From the NCBI GenBank assembly GCA_902362595.1, contig CABIXF010000003.1, forward strand, positions 63,013 through 127,012: a DNA stretch of 64,000 nucleotides, given 5' to 3'. The notes below the pieces were generated by a model. The model was given only the letters and a program-made list of their open reading frames with translations. It was not told the DNA's origin and made no database searches. Positions within the stretch are counted from its first letter, which is position 1. The number at the start of each line of letters is the position of its first letter. Shown piece after piece: positions 19,540 through 30,324 of this stretch. The translations under genes were made by a program, and so were the position numbers. The stretch comes from Bacteroidaceae bacterium. Lineage in GTDB: Bacteria; Bacteroidota; Bacteroidia; Bacteroidales; Bacteroidaceae.

Positions 19540-20799
19540 TTAATTATGTGTATGTTTATATTTAAAAACCAAAGCAAAAGCTACCGCTACAACCAATGCA
19601 TAAATAGAAAAGATGAACCAGGCATGGCTCCATCCCTCCACCTGAGGAGCTGTCGAATTAAAATCCACAAAGCGATTCACTACCGCCTGTGCACTTAAGG
19701 TACCTACCGTAGCCCCAATTCCGTTGGTCATAATGATAAAAAGGCCTTGTGCACTAGAACGAATCGACAAGTCTGTCTCCTTATCCACAAACAACGAACC
19801 TGAGACATTGAAGAAATCGAATGCCACACCATATACCAACATGGAAAGGACAAACATCCAAACTCCGTCGCCGGGATCACCCAAACCAAACAAGCCAAAC
19901 CGAAGTACCCAAGCTATCATGGCAATCAACATTACCCGTTTGATACCGAAACGTCCCAAGAAAAAAGGAATAAGCAAAATACAACACGTTTCACTCACCT
20001 GAGACAACGAAATCAACAGATTGGCATGCTGTACACCAAACGTATTCGCATATTCAGGGATGGCACTAAAACTGGTAATAAACGGGTTTGCAAAACCATT
20101 CGTAATCTGCAGTGAGACACCCAACAGCATAGAAAAGATAAAAAATATTGCCATTTTACGGTCCTTAAAAAGCAGAAAAGCCTTCAATCCCAAAGCTTCA
20201 ACCAAAGATTTATGTCCACCGTTTCCACGACTTACCGGACACTCCGGAAGTGTACAAGAATATATAGCTAGTACTACTCCCCAAGCTGCACAAGTGAAAA
20301 ACTGCATGTAGTTGGCCTGAAAGCCCATTAAATCGACCAGCCACATAGAACAAATAAAGCCGATTGTCCCAAACGTACGGATGGGAGGAAAAGCCTTAAT
20401 TGTGTCCAGACCAGCCTTGTCAAGCGCAGTATAGGCTACTGAATTTGACAAAGCCAAAGTCGGCATATAAAAAGCAACACTCACAGAATAAAAGGCAAAT
20501 AAAGCCGGGAATTCCACCTGTGCTCCCATTGTCATGCCATAATAGCCTGCCCCCGCCATAAACAAGGCAGCCAGCAAATGACTCAATCCCAGCAATCGCT
20601 GAGCCGGAATCCACCTGTCGGCAATAATACCTAATACAGCTGGCATAAACAACGACACAATTCCCTGCATAGCATAAAATATACCTATATGTCCTCCCAG
20701 TCCGACGCTAGCCAAATACGTACCCATTGAGGTCAGATACGCTCCCCACACGGCAAACTGCAGGAAGTTCATCACAATCAGTCTTAACTTAATACTCAT
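19540..20799 (-). CDS. Nucleoside:H+ symporter, NupG/XapB-type MFS permease
   Basis: 419 residues with about 12 membrane helices. The N-terminus MSIKLRLIVMNFLQFAVWGAYL and the loop GIIADRWIPAQRLLGLSH are typical of the nucleoside permease family; a second signature is VDKETDLSIRSSAQGLF in the C-terminal half. It imports nucleosides across the inner membrane, driven by protons. It is 26 bp upstream of the DUF151 gene. Substrate range is inferred from the family. Confidence 0.88.
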   Translation of the reverse strand: MSIKLRLIVMNFLQFAVWGAYLTSMGTYLASVGLGGHIGIFYAMQGIVSLFMPAVLGIIADRWIPAQRLLGLSHLLAALFMAGAGYYGMTMGAQVEFPALFAFYSVSVAFYMPTLALSNSVAYTALDKAGLDTIKAFPPIRTFGTIGFICSMWLVDLMGFQANYMQFFTCAAWGVVLAIYSCTLPECPVSRGNGGHKSLVEALGLKAFLLFKDRKMAIFFIFSMLLGVSLQITNGFANPFITSFSAIPEYANTFGVQHANLLISLSQVSETCCILLIPFFLGRFGIKRVMLIAMIAWVLRFGLFGLGDPGDGVWMFVLSMLVYGVAFDFFNVSGSLFVDKETDLSIRSSAQGLFIIMTNGIGATVGTLSAQAVVNRFVDFNSTAPQVEGWSHAWFIFSIYALVVAVAFALVFKYKHTHN

Positions 20800-20818
20800 A
20801 ATATATTCGATTTAATGG

Positions 20819-23284
20819 TTATTTCATCATTGTGGCCAATGAAGCCAACATTGTGGCCAACGAAGCAAAAGAAGTAGCATTGGATATTATCGTGGCAAAA
20901 TTAAACTTCTTCGTCTTGTTAGGTACCACAATCTCACAACCTGGCTCAATTTGCTTCTTTCCGTTTCCTTTCACCTCGGCTACCTGACCATTCATATAAA
21001 TAATAAATTTCTGATTCTTCTTGGCATTGACAGAATACCCTCCAGCCTGGCTCAGGTAATATTTCACGCTTTTCCCTTTCGCATACGATACTGTATTGGG
21101 CATCATGACAGCTCCATTCACCTTTACGGTATTATTATACTCAGGCACCATCAGTACATCTCCTTCGCGCAATACCAGATCTGCATCACTTCCCGGATTG
21201 GCCAAAGCAGCCTCCAAGTCTATCCCGACCGTATATGTACTGTCGACCTTTAAACCCAACGTATTGGCCATAGCGGCTCCGATTTCACGACGCATCATCT
21301 TCACCACATCCTCCATCCTGCGCAGTTCCTCTTCATTCGCGACCCGACGCAATTTTGCTCCTCGCACGTATGCAAACCGGCTCACTCCTCCAGCTCGTTC
21401 TACCAGACTACTCAAACGTTCATTCTTTGTATTCAACGTATAATCACCCTGATACAAAACTTCCCCTTCTATCGTCACATTCAATTGTTCCGCATAACTA
21501 GGGCTACGCCGTACAAATACCTGATCATAAGGCTGCAATGTAAAACCAGGTTCTCCATCTACAATAAAGCCATCTTTCAAGCCAAAAGAAAAATTTTGTC
21601 CAATAATATCGGGTTCAGTAGTGCTTTTCGAGTTACGGATTCGGCGGGATACATCCACACGCACCGTAGAAGCAGACTCTTTCAGACCTCCTGCCGTAAT
21701 TACCAAATCTTCCAGGCTCATGTGGTCTGCATAAGTATAACTGCCAGGCCGATTCACCTCACCACTAATCGTGACTTTCCCCATGTCCTGCAAATCATGT
21801 ATGCTTGGAATGTATAACACATCGTTCTTTTGCAAAGCTATATCAGGCGATGTCCCGGCTAAAATTCCTTCAATATTTACCGGCAAAACCTCCCGTGTCA
21901 GATTCTCCCGTTCCCGATAAAGTACGGCACGTGCTGTAAAAGCCTCTCCCAACAATCCATCAGCTTTCTCTACAAGCTGACGCACCGTATTTAGAGATCC
22001 GCTTAATTCATATATTCCCGGATGATATACAGCTCCTTTGACCTCCAATCGGTTTTTAAAGCGATTCAGAATAGAATCTACTGTTACCCAGTCTCCATCT
22101 TGCAATTTAAAGGTCGAAAAATTCAATTCATCCACAGTAGCCACAGAAAACTCCTTTCCATCCTGCCGCAACACCCTGATACTTTTCTTGTATCCATCAG
22201 AAGAGAATCCACCTGCATATTTCAACAAGGTCGCAGCCGACTCACCTTTTTTCATTTCATAAAACATCGGGCGCTTTACCTTTCCTGTAATTTTAACAAG
22301 CTCCTCATAGGTAGGTACGATTATCACATCGCCATCCTGTAGATGAATATCATCTTGAATCTGTCCCCTCATGATGTAATCATACACATCCAAATGAGCC
22401 ACTGTTTTTCCTCCACGCGCCACTTGCACATTACGCAGGCTACCAATATCGCTCACACCTCCTGCTACATAAAGAGCATAAAAGACCGTAGAAAGTGAAG
22501 ATAAAGAATAAGTACCCGGTGCCATCACCTCTCCCATTACATTCACCTGAATTGTACGAATATTACCCAAAGTAACACGAATATTGTTTCCCGAGTCCGC
22601 ATAAATCTTACTCAATTCCTGTTTTAACAAGCGCCGGGCTTCTTTTATAGTTGTATTATTCAGAAAAACGGGCCCCAAATTGGGGATATTCACATAGCCA
22701 TCAGGCGAAACTGCAAGCTTCAATGTAGTCTGACTGGCTCCCCAGACATCAACAATCACTTCGTCTCCTGGCCCCAAACGATAATTTTCCGGTGTAGCCA
22801 TATTCAAGTTAGGCTGGAATGTCAATTTCTCAATATTAAAGATATTGCGCCCGAAGACATCGTTCTCACCCGCAGGTTCCGTCATCAGTCCCCGACGCTT
22901 CTCCATACTTTTTTTCATTTCATCCGACCATCGGCTCGCATCCTGAGTACCTGTTGCCTGCGACTGTTCCGAGGTATTTGATTCTTTTCTTACACGACTG
23001 ACTTTTTCATCCGAATTTGACTTCGACGCTACCTCTGTTTCCGTATCCGATGATACAGAAGAATCCAATGCACCCGAATAAGTAGATTTCAACCGCAACA
23101 ACTGTTCCTGAGTCGCTCCCTTCGCCAACAACTCCATGGCAATGGTCTGCTGGTCTTTCCCCTCCAAATATGCCTGTTTTGCATATTCTATAATCTGGCT
23201 GTCCGTCATCCCACTTTGAGCATACACACTCGCCCCGCCAAGCAGACATAACCACAGCACCAATCTTGCGAACTGTTTTCTCAT
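20819..23284 (-). CDS. Polysaccharide export protein, Wza-like, multi-SLBB
   Basis: 821 residues exported by MRKQFARLVLWLCLLGGASVYAQ. A Ser/Thr/Glu-rich spacer (about 75-125) leads to the polysaccharide export domain starting near residue 168 (YRLGPGDEVIVDVWGAS). At least five SLBB-type repeats follow, for example VMGEVMAPGTYSLSS, VKGAVYHPGIYELSG, ISGEVNRPGSYTYAD, IEGEVLYQGDYTLNT and VNGAVMMPNTVSYAK. The C-terminus is a short Ala/Ser/Thr-Met helix that may enter the outer membrane. It is longer than E. coli Wza (about 380). No capsule glycosyltransferases are adjacent, so it is an orphan export gene here. Confidence 0.88.
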   Translation of the reverse strand: MRKQFARLVLWLCLLGGASVYAQSGMTDSQIIEYAKQAYLEGKDQQTIAMELLAKGATQEQLLRLKSTYSGALDSSVSSDTETEVASKSNSDEKVSRVRKESNTSEQSQATGTQDASRWSDEMKKSMEKRRGLMTEPAGENDVFGRNIFNIEKLTFQPNLNMATPENYRLGPGDEVIVDVWGASQTTLKLAVSPDGYVNIPNLGPVFLNNTTIKEARRLLKQELSKIYADSGNNIRVTLGNIRTIQVNVMGEVMAPGTYSLSSLSTVFYALYVAGGVSDIGSLRNVQVARGGKTVAHLDVYDYIMRGQIQDDIHLQDGDVIIVPTYEELVKITGKVKRPMFYEMKKGESAATLLKYAGGFSSDGYKKSIRVLRQDGKEFSVATVDELNFSTFKLQDGDWVTVDSILNRFKNRLEVKGAVYHPGIYELSGSLNTVRQLVEKADGLLGEAFTARAVLYRERENLTREVLPVNIEGILAGTSPDIALQKNDVLYIPSIHDLQDMGKVTISGEVNRPGSYTYADHMSLEDLVITAGGLKESASTVRVDVSRRIRNSKSTTEPDIIGQNFSFGLKDGFIVDGEPGFTLQPYDQVFVRRSPSYAEQLNVTIEGEVLYQGDYTLNTKNERLSSLVERAGGVSRFAYVRGAKLRRVANEEELRRMEDVVKMMRREIGAAMANTLGLKVDSTYTVGIDLEAALANPGSDADLVLREGDVLMVPEYNNTVKVNGAVMMPNTVSYAKGKSVKYYLSQAGGYSVNAKKNQKFIIYMNGQVAEVKGNGKKQIEPGCEIVVPNKTKKFNFATIISNATSFASLATMLASLATMMK

Positions 23285-23312
23285 TCTGTCTATAATTTTA
23301 TCGTTTTAAGGA

Positions 23313-23320
23313 CAAAGATA
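23313..23320 (-). promoter_or_regulatory. -7 element of the Wza-like gene
   Basis: TATCTTTG on the minus strand, 29 nt before the ATG. It sits in the 446-bp gap 23285-23730. That gap also contains a second minus-strand TATATTTG (23499-23506), a plus-strand TATCTTTG (23541-23548) and the PBP terminator; I see no convincing protein gene there. Confidence 0.5.
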
Positions 23321-23668
23321 CATGTTTACGAGATAACCACCAAGTTTACAGCTATCCTAATAAAAAACGATACTATGAAAAATGGAAAAAATCTGTCAAA
23401 TAAAAAATACGAATCCTTTTTCTAGCTCCTATTATTTATCAAACCAATCGAGATAGGAAATCGCCAGAATTCAAAACATAAATATTGTTAATTCTTCGCA
23501 AATATAAGCCCTATAAACATGTTACATAACATAAAAGCATTATCTTTGCATCGTGTTTTTCATGGTATTAGATTTAAGGTTAATGAAGATTGGGAGTCTG
23601 GGAAGATTCCCTTTTTTTATACTCATTCATTCCATCCAATCATCCGATTTAGAAGTTAAAATATTGCC

Positions 23669-23702
23669 AAAAAAAGGACCGCCTCGAGTGAAGCAGTCCT
23701 TA
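23669..23702 (-). terminator. Intrinsic terminator of the class A PBP gene
   Basis: AAGGACCGC (23674-23682) and GCAGTCCTT (23693-23701) pair; the single mismatch becomes a G-U pair only in the minus-strand RNA. The run of A at 23669-23675 gives the U-tract on that strand. It lies about 30 bp after the PBP stop. Confidence 0.8.
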
Positions 23703-23730
23703 ACTCTATTTCTATTCTTTATTATTTCAG

Positions 23731-26058
23731 CTATTGGAAAAATACATCATCGAGGCGTGTATTATTTTCCTCTTCAATCTCCGTCAGTCTGTCTTTACAC
23801 GGATCAAAATCTCCCGGTATGTCAAAAGTCTCATCCTGCGAATATCCAAGCGTTTTGTCCGCATAAACTTTCTGCATATAAATTCCCCAAATCGGTAAAG
23901 CCATGGAAGCGCCTTGTCCATCACGCATGGTATCAAAATGAATATCACGCTCTTCACCACCAACCCAGCATCCAGACACCAATGAAGGAGTAAATCCCAT
24001 AAACCATCCGTCGGAATTACGATTTGTTGTTCCTGTCTTTCCTCCCATATCAGCCTTAATGCCATACAAACGACGTATACGTCCACCTGTTCCCTCATTA
24101 ATAACTGCACGCAACATCACAAGCATTTTATAAGAAGTAGATTCACTGACAACTTCATTTACCTGAGGTGTAAAGGTAGCCACCACATTGCCGTCGCTGT
24201 CTTCTATACGAGTAACGAAAAGCGGAGCCGTACGAATGCCCTTATTTACAAAAGCAGTATAAGCACTCACCATTTCCCCTACTGAGATCTCACAGGGGCC
24301 CAGGCATAAAGACACCGTAGGCTGAATATCCTTATTCAGCACCCCAAAGGAATGTATCAAACGAACCAAATCGTATGGGCTAAGCTTACTCATCAAATAA
24401 GCCGAAATCCAGTTATTAGAATTAGCCAACCCCCACTTCAAGGTAACAATTTCCCCATAATGCGATTTAGAACTATTACGAGGCGACCAAGCCTTTCCGT
24501 TCTCATCAAAAAGTGTCTGCTCCACATTACGCACTTCATCACAAGGAGAAAAACCGTTTTCCATGGCCAGCGCATACAAATAAGGCTTGATGGTAGAACC
24601 TACCTGACGACGTCCCACCATTGCCATGTCATACTGAAAATAATTGTAGTTAGGCCCTCCTACATACGCCTTGACATATCCCGTAATCGGATCCATCGAC
24701 ATAAAACCAGCCCGCAAGAAGTGCTTGTAATACTTTATAGAATCAAGCGGCGTCATAATGGTATCCTTTTCTCCATCCCAAGAGAAGACCGACATTTCAT
24801 ATTTAGTATTGAATGCCTTCATGATTTCCGCTTCTGAACATCCGTCCGCTTTCATAGTCCGATAACGGTCGCTTTGATGTATAGAACGACTCAGAATCTG
24901 TTCCACCTCTTCCGGAGTCAACTGATTCGTATAAGGAGCTGTTTTCCGTCCGCTTTTTTCTTTAAAGAAACGTGGCTGCAAATATTTTGCCACATGCTCA
25001 TAGACAGCTTCTTCCGCATACTGTTGCATCCGGGAATTAATTGTTGTATAAATTTTCAGGCCATCTACATAAAGATTGTAATTGGTACCGTCTTTTTTCT
25101 TGTTTTTAGCACACCAACCATACAGCGGATTCGTTTCCCAAGCGAGAGAGTCTTCGTAGTATTTCTGCATTTGCCATCCACGATAATCGCTTCTGTCAGG
25201 CTTACGAGCAGTCATTATTCCTCGTAAATATTCACGAAAATAAGTAGCCAAACCATCTTTATGGTCTACAGGCTGAAATTTCAAGACCAAAGGAAGAGCT
25301 TGCAAAGAGTCACATTCCTCTTGGGTAAGATACCCCGCCTTACGCATCTGATCAAGGACTGTATTACGACGACCACGTGAACGTTCATTAAAACGACGCG
25401 GATTATAAAGCGAAGGATTCTTACACATTCCTATCAACGTGGCAGCCTCCTCTATTTTCAAGTTTTTAGGATCTTTCCCGAAATAAGTTTTAGCCGCGGT
25501 CTTGATTCCCACAGCGTTGTTCAAAAAATCAAACTTATTAAGATACATGGTCAAGATTTCTTCTTTCGTGTAATAGCGTTCCAGCTTTACAGCAATCACC
25601 CACTCAATCGGTTTCTGCAACAAACGCTCCATTACGTTGTCGGCAGTAGGTGAATAGAACTGCTTGGCCAACTGCTGGGTAATGGTACTGCCCCCACCTG
25701 CATGTTTCTGCATAAAAATTCCACGTTTGACCACCGCACGCATAAATGCACGGGCATCAATCCCCGAATGATCTTCAAAGCGAACATCTTCTGTCGCCAC
25801 CAATGCATGTACTAAATGAGGAGACAAATCTTCATATCCTACATACACACGGTTTTCCTTACTAAGAGACCAAGTGCCCAACAACTTTCCATCATCTGAA
25901 ATAATCTGTGTGGCAAACTTCAGGTTCGGATTTTCCAATTCCTCTACCGGAGGGACATAACCTATTTTTCCATTGGCAATGGCCGCAAAAACAATCGCCA
26001 CAGTCAGCATACACAAAAGGACAAATGCCCACAATACATATATGAATATTTTTCTCAT
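23731..26058 (-). CDS. mrcA: Penicillin-binding protein 1A-type bifunctional transglycosylase/transpeptidase
   Basis: 775 residues anchored by one N-terminal span (about 5-28). The GT51 glycosyltransferase has catalytic Glu90 in ATEDVRFEDHSG, then GGSTITQQLAKQ. The transpeptidase domain has SxxK at Ser488-Lys491 (GSTIKP), SNN at 547-549 and KTGTT at 674-678. It polymerises and cross-links peptidoglycan outside the inner membrane. All active-site residues are present. The gene is divergent from pyrB and ends at a clear terminator. Confidence 0.95.
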   Translation of the reverse strand: MRKIFIYVLWAFVLLCMLTVAIVFAAIANGKIGYVPPVEELENPNLKFATQIISDDGKLLGTWSLSKENRVYVGYEDLSPHLVHALVATEDVRFEDHSGIDARAFMRAVVKRGIFMQKHAGGGSTITQQLAKQFYSPTADNVMERLLQKPIEWVIAVKLERYYTKEEILTMYLNKFDFLNNAVGIKTAAKTYFGKDPKNLKIEEAATLIGMCKNPSLYNPRRFNERSRGRRNTVLDQMRKAGYLTQEECDSLQALPLVLKFQPVDHKDGLATYFREYLRGIMTARKPDRSDYRGWQMQKYYEDSLAWETNPLYGWCAKNKKKDGTNYNLYVDGLKIYTTINSRMQQYAEEAVYEHVAKYLQPRFFKEKSGRKTAPYTNQLTPEEVEQILSRSIHQSDRYRTMKADGCSEAEIMKAFNTKYEMSVFSWDGEKDTIMTPLDSIKYYKHFLRAGFMSMDPITGYVKAYVGGPNYNYFQYDMAMVGRRQVGSTIKPYLYALAMENGFSPCDEVRNVEQTLFDENGKAWSPRNSSKSHYGEIVTLKWGLANSNNWISAYLMSKLSPYDLVRLIHSFGVLNKDIQPTVSLCLGPCEISVGEMVSAYTAFVNKGIRTAPLFVTRIEDSDGNVVATFTPQVNEVVSESTSYKMLVMLRAVINEGTGGRIRRLYGIKADMGGKTGTTNRNSDGWFMGFTPSLVSGCWVGGEERDIHFDTMRDGQGASMALPIWGIYMQKVYADKTLGYSQDETFDIPGDFDPCKDRLTEIEEENNTRLDDVFFQ

Positions 26059-26095
26059 ACGTTATTATATTCTTTGATTCGTTCTGTTGAAGTCG

Positions 26096-26103
26096 CAAAT
26101 TTA
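26096..26103 (-). promoter_or_regulatory. -7 element of the class A PBP gene
   Basis: TAAATTTG on the minus strand, 38 nt before the PBP start, in the divergent region shared with pyrB. No TTTG at -33 spacing. Confidence 0.45.
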
Positions 26104-26207
26104 CGGAATTTATCCGAAATAATGGTTCATTTTTCACAATATCCTGAGAAATGCGAAAACATCGCCCGAAATCTGAATAAAACGGTGGTATTTTTATTTT
26201 TTTTACC

Positions 26208-26215
26208 TACCTTTG
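26208..26215 (+). promoter_or_regulatory. -7 element of the pyrBI operon
   Basis: TACCTTTG lies 38 nt before the pyrB ATG, after a T-rich tract. I see no pyrimidine attenuator hairpin with a U-run in the short leader. Confidence 0.5.
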
Positions 26216-26252
26216 AACTCCGGTATTATAAAAGTAATCAAAAACAGCTAAC

Positions 26253-27194
26253 ATGGAAAATAGAAGTTTAGTTACTATCGCCGAACATTCCAAAGAGAAA
26301 ATCCTGTATCTTCTGGAAATGGCAAAAGAGTTTGAAAAGAAACCTAACCGCCGCCTTCTGGCTGAAAAAGTAGTTGCAACCTTGTTTTTTGAACCTTCCA
26401 CTCGTACGCGCCTGAGCTTTGAAACAGCCGCGAACCGCCTAGGGGCAAGAGTCATCGGATTCACAGACCCGAAAGTGACCAGTTCTTCAAAAGGAGAAAC
26501 ACTGAAAGACACCATCATGATGGTCAGCAACTATGCCGATATCATCGTAATGAGACACTATCTGGAAGGTGCTGCACGATATGCCAGCGAGGTAGCTCCT
26601 GTACCTATCGTCAATGCAGGAGACGGAGCCAATCAACATCCTTCGCAAACCATGCTCGACTTATACTCTATTTATAAAACTCAAGGCACACTGGAAAACC
26701 TAAACATCTATCTGGTAGGTGACCTGAAGTACGGAAGAACTGTTCATTCCCTTTTGATGGCCATGCGTCACTTCAATCCTACTTTCCATTTTATTGCTCC
26801 GGATGAGTTGAAAATGCCGGACGAGTACAAGCTGTATTGCCAAGAGCATCACATCAAATACGTTGAACATACCGATTTTACAGAAGAAACTATTTCCGAC
26901 GCAGATATCCTCTATATGACACGTGTACAGCGTGAACGTTTTACCGATCTGATGGAATATGAAAGAGTAAAGGACGTGTACATTCTGAACAATAAAATGC
27001 TGGAACATACACGGCCCAACCTGCGAATTCTTCACCCACTACCCCGCGTAAATGAAATTACTTACGACGTAGATGATAATCCTAAAGCTTACTATTTCCA
27101 ACAAGCTAAAAATGGTCTTTATGCACGTCAAGCTATTCTATGTGATGTACTAGGTATTACACTTGACCAAGTAAAAGCTGACACTGAAAAATAA
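26253..27194 (+). CDS. pyrB: Aspartate carbamoyltransferase catalytic subunit
   Basis: Second committed step of pyrimidine synthesis: carbamoyl phosphate + aspartate to carbamoyl aspartate. The carbamoyl-phosphate loop is [13 protein letters not shown] (STRT at 49-52), the 80s-loop region ending in [10 protein letters not shown] follows, and HPLPRVNEI is near the C-terminus. Length 313 is normal. The regulatory chain gene follows 28 bp downstream, so the holoenzyme should be the allosteric class B type. Confidence 0.97.
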   Translation: MENRSLVTIAEHSKEKILYLLEMAKEFEKKPNRRLLAEKVVATLFFEPSTRTRLSFETAANRLGARVIGFTDPKVTSSSKGETLKDTIMMVSNYADIIVMRHYLEGAARYASEVAPVPIVNAGDGANQHPSQTMLDLYSIYKTQGTLENLNIYLVGDLKYGRTVHSLLMAMRHFNPTFHFIAPDELKMPDEYKLYCQEHHIKYVEHTDFTEETISDADILYMTRVQRERFTDLMEYERVKDVYILNNKMLEHTRPNLRILHPLPRVNEITYDVDDNPKAYYFQQAKNGLYARQAILCDVLGITLDQVKADTEK

Positions 27195-27222
27195 TCCGGA
27201 AAAACATTCAATTCAAGTAACT

Positions 27223-27681
27223 ATGAGTGAGAAAAAAGAATTACAAGTAGCCGCTCTCAAAAACGGTACGGTTATCGACCATATACCATCTGATAAATTA
27301 TTTACGGTTGTCTCCCTGCTGAATCTACAGGATGAAGACGCCAACATTACAATCGGCAACAACTTTGAAAGCAAGAAACTCGGGAAAAAAGGAATTATCA
27401 AAATAGCCGACCGTTTCTTTACAGAAGAAGAAATCAGCCGACTGTCAGTTGTTGCTTCCAATATCAAACTAAACATCATCCGTGACTATGAAGTAGTGGA
27501 AAAGAAAGAAGTTGTAATGCCCGATGAATTGAAAGGTATTGTAAAATGCAATAATCCCAAATGCATCAGCAACAACGAACCGATGCAAACTTGGTTTCAT
27601 GTAATCGACAAGGAGAAAGGACTCCTGAAATGTCATTACTGTGAAAAGGAACAGCAGAAAGACAATATCAAACTTCTGTAA
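27223..27681 (+). CDS. pyrI: Aspartate carbamoyltransferase regulatory subunit
   Basis: Allosteric chain binding CTP/ATP. N-terminal nucleotide domain ([19 protein letters not shown]) and a C-terminal zinc domain with ligands Cys109, Cys114, Cys137 and Cys140, which contacts PyrB. Length 152 is normal. It is followed 2 bp later by the flavin reductase gene. Confidence 0.96.
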   Translation: MSEKKELQVAALKNGTVIDHIPSDKLFTVVSLLNLQDEDANITIGNNFESKKLGKKGIIKIADRFFTEEEISRLSVVASNIKLNIIRDYEVVEKKEVVMPDELKGIVKCNNPKCISNNEPMQTWFHVIDKEKGLLKCHYCEKEQQKDNIKLL

Positions 27682-27683
27682 GC

Positions 27684-28253
27684 ATGAAGCAGGACTGGAA
27701 ACCAGGAACCATGATTTATCCACTTCCAGCTGCCTTGGTTACATGCGGGAGCTGTGAAGAAGAATACAACATTATTACCGTAGCGTGGGTAGGTACAATT
27801 TGTACCAACCCGCCTATGTGTTATATTTCTGTCAGGCCAGAGCGATACTCCTATTCTATTTTGAAAAAGAATATGGAGTTTGTCATCAACCTAACCACAA
27901 AAGACATGGCTTTTGCGACAGACTGGTGCGGAGTACGCTCAGGAAAAGATTACAATAAGTTTCAGGAAATGAAACTTACACCCGGAAAATCCAGTATGGT
28001 ACAAGCTCCTTACATTGAAGAATCACCACTCTGCATTGAATGTCGGGTGAAAGAAGTGATAAGCTTGGGATCACACCACATGTTCATCGCAGATGTGGTA
28101 AACGTAAAAGCTGACGAAAAATACCTGAACACTGAAACCGGGAAATTTGAACTGGCACGTGCCAACCTATTGGTTTATGCCCATGGAGGCTATTACGAAC
28201 TAGGAGAGAAAATTGGAAAGTTCGGATGGTCAGTAGAAAAAAAGAATAAATAA
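27684..28253 (+). CDS. Flavin reductase-like (FMN-binding split barrel) protein
   Basis: 189 residues of the FMN-binding split-barrel family: PLPAALVTCG, ITVAWVGTICTNPPMCYISVRPERYSY and TGKFELARANLLVYAHGGYYELG are typical. It probably binds FMN and reduces a flavin or another small substrate; the substrate is unknown. It starts 2 bp after pyrI, so it is in the pyrBI operon, but no direct role in pyrimidine synthesis is evident. Confidence 0.86.
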   Translation: MKQDWKPGTMIYPLPAALVTCGSCEEEYNIITVAWVGTICTNPPMCYISVRPERYSYSILKKNMEFVINLTTKDMAFATDWCGVRSGKDYNKFQEMKLTPGKSSMVQAPYIEESPLCIECRVKEVISLGSHHMFIADVVNVKADEKYLNTETGKFELARANLLVYAHGGYYELGEKIGKFGWSVEKKNK

Positions 28254-28257
28254 AAGA

Positions 28258-28995
28258 ATGATAAGAAAAGTCGTATTCACTGTCATAGGAACTGGAATGC
28301 TAGCCATTTGCGACCTGCAAGCACAAGCCATGCTCACGCCTATGGTCACGCTGAAACAGCCCCGTTTCAACGTGGGAGTGAAAGCCGGCTTTAATTCCTC
28401 CATGTTCTTTACAGATGAAATATCCATCAATGGTAAGAAACTGGAAATGGCGCAAAACAACTACAAAGTAGGCTACCTAGCTGCCGTATTCTGCCGATTT
28501 AATCTAAAGAAACACCATTTTATTCAACCAGAATTTTCCTGCAACATCACACAAGGCAGCGTGTCTATTCCGTTCACGCTGGCCAACTCGGAGCTCCTCA
28601 AAGAAAATGCATTGATAAAGAAAAAAACAACTACACTTGATATTCCCATTTTATATGGATATAAATTCATTGATGTACATCCCTATGGAATGGCTTTCTT
28701 TATCGGGCCTAAAATTACCTGGATATGGAAACAGCACAGTTCTACCGAATTCACTGGCTTTTATCAACAAGAAATCAAAGAAGAACAACACCCGCTCCAA
28801 TACAGCGGAGTAATAGGATTGGCTGTCAACGTGTCGAACATTTTTTTTGATTTCCGTTATGAAATCGGTCTGCATAACACCATACGGTCAATGACCTATA
28901 ACTCCAACCTCACTGAATCTCCATACAATGAAGGAAAGATTCAGCTTCAGCAGCGGAAAAACATACTTAGTTTTTCCGTAGGAGTAATTTTTTGA
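28258..28995 (+). CDS. PorT-like outer-membrane beta-barrel protein
   Basis: 245 residues with a signal peptide ([24 protein letters not shown]) and repeated amphipathic strands such as [15 protein letters not shown] and [13 protein letters not shown]. It ends with an aromatic residue (SFSVGVIF), as outer-membrane barrels do. The layout matches the outer-membrane PorT/OmpW-like (porin family) group of Bacteroidota. Function unknown. It starts 4 bp after the flavin reductase gene. Confidence 0.78.
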   Translation: MIRKVVFTVIGTGMLAICDLQAQAMLTPMVTLKQPRFNVGVKAGFNSSMFFTDEISINGKKLEMAQNNYKVGYLAAVFCRFNLKKHHFIQPEFSCNITQGSVSIPFTLANSELLKENALIKKKTTTLDIPILYGYKFIDVHPYGMAFFIGPKITWIWKQHSSTEFTGFYQQEIKEEQHPLQYSGVIGLAVNVSNIFFDFRYEIGLHNTIRSMTYNSNLTESPYNEGKIQLQQRKNILSFSVGVIF

Positions 28996-29026
28996 CATGA
29001 GAGTTTTCACTTTAAAAGAATATATC

Positions 29027-30307
29027 ATGAAACGAGACGATTCAATTTTTAACATTATTGAAAAAGAACATCAGAGACAGCTGAAAGGTATCGAACTGAT
29101 TGCTTCTGAGAATTTCGTAAGCGAACAAGTCATGCAAGCCATGGGCTCCTGCCTAACCAACAAATATGCGGAAGGATATCCAGGAAAAAGATATTATGGA
29201 GGATGCGAGGTTGTAGACCAAAGTGAACAATTGGCCATCGACCGTATCAAGCAGATCTTCGGAGCAGAATGGGCCAACGTTCAGCCTCATTCTGGAGCAC
29301 AAGCCAATGCAGCCGTCTTCCTGGCAGTACTGAATCCTGGCGACAAATTCATGGGATTGAACTTAGCTCATGGAGGTCATCTGTCACATGGATCTTCGGT
29401 CAATACCTCTGGCATTTTATACACCCCCTGTGAATATAACCTGAACAAAGAAACAGGTCGTGTTGACTATGACCAAATGGAAGAAATAGCCTTGAGAGAA
29501 CATCCGAAATTGATTGTCGGTGGAGGTTCTGCTTACTCACGCGAATGGGACTACAAACGGATGCGTGACATTGCTGACAAAGTAGGTGCTCTACTGATGA
29601 TTGATATGGCCCACCCTGCTGGATTGATTGCAGCCGGCTTGCTTGACAATCCGGTGGAATATGCGCATATCGTCACTTCTACAACACACAAGACTTTGCG
29701 TGGGCCACGTGGCGGCATTATTTTGATGGGTAAAGATTTTCCGAATCCATGGGGAAAGAAAACGCCGAAGGGAGAAATCAAAATGATGTCACAATTACTG
29801 GATTCAGCGGTATTCCCCGGAATTCAGGGAGGCCCATTGGAACATGTCATCGCAGCCAAAGCTGTCGCTTTCTACGAGTGTATGCAACCAGAATACAAGG
29901 AATATCAAATTCAAGTACAGAAGAACGCCCGTGTGCTTGCACAAGCTTTAATGGACCGTGGCTTTACCATTGTATCAGGAGGCACTGACAACCACTCCAT
30001 GCTAGTGGACCTGCGTACAAAATATCCAGACCTGACCGGAAAGGTGGCAGAAAAAGCACTGGTTGCTGCCGACATTACAGTCAACAAAAACATGGTACCT
30101 TTCGACACACGTTCTGCATTCCAGACTTCTGGAATCCGTCTGGGAACTCCAGCTATCACTACTCGTGGAGCAAAGGAAGACCTGATGTATGAAATTGCGG
30201 AAATGATTGAAACAGTTTTGTCTAATGTAGACAACGAAGAAATAATTGCTTCTGTACGCCATCGCGTGAACGAAACTATGAAAAATTATCCTATATTTGC
30301 ATATTAA
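29027..30307 (+). CDS. glyA: Serine hydroxymethyltransferase
   Basis: PLP enzyme converting serine + THF to glycine + methylene-THF, the main one-carbon source. The PLP lysine is Lys222 in [14 protein letters not shown], with [20 protein letters not shown] and [14 protein letters not shown] also present. The ATG at 29027 is chosen because it gives [15 protein letters not shown], the usual start, and 426 residues. An in-frame ATG at 28997 would add ten residues with no family match. Confidence 0.97.
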   Translation: MKRDDSIFNIIEKEHQRQLKGIELIASENFVSEQVMQAMGSCLTNKYAEGYPGKRYYGGCEVVDQSEQLAIDRIKQIFGAEWANVQPHSGAQANAAVFLAVLNPGDKFMGLNLAHGGHLSHGSSVNTSGILYTPCEYNLNKETGRVDYDQMEEIALREHPKLIVGGGSAYSREWDYKRMRDIADKVGALLMIDMAHPAGLIAAGLLDNPVEYAHIVTSTTHKTLRGPRGGIILMGKDFPNPWGKKTPKGEIKMMSQLLDSAVFPGIQGGPLEHVIAAKAVAFYECMQPEYKEYQIQVQKNARVLAQALMDRGFTIVSGGTDNHSMLVDLRTKYPDLTGKVAEKALVAADITVNKNMVPFDTRSAFQTSGIRLGTPAITTRGAKEDLMYEIAEMIETVLSNVDNEEIIASVRHRVNETMKNYPIFAY

Positions 30308-30324
30308 CTAAACGAAAAAAAGAA

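Noticed and set aside
23553..23993. 146-codon plus-strand ORF after the plus-strand promoter-like box
   Set aside because: Most of it is antisense to the PBP 3' end and passes through the PBP terminator; composition is not protein-like.
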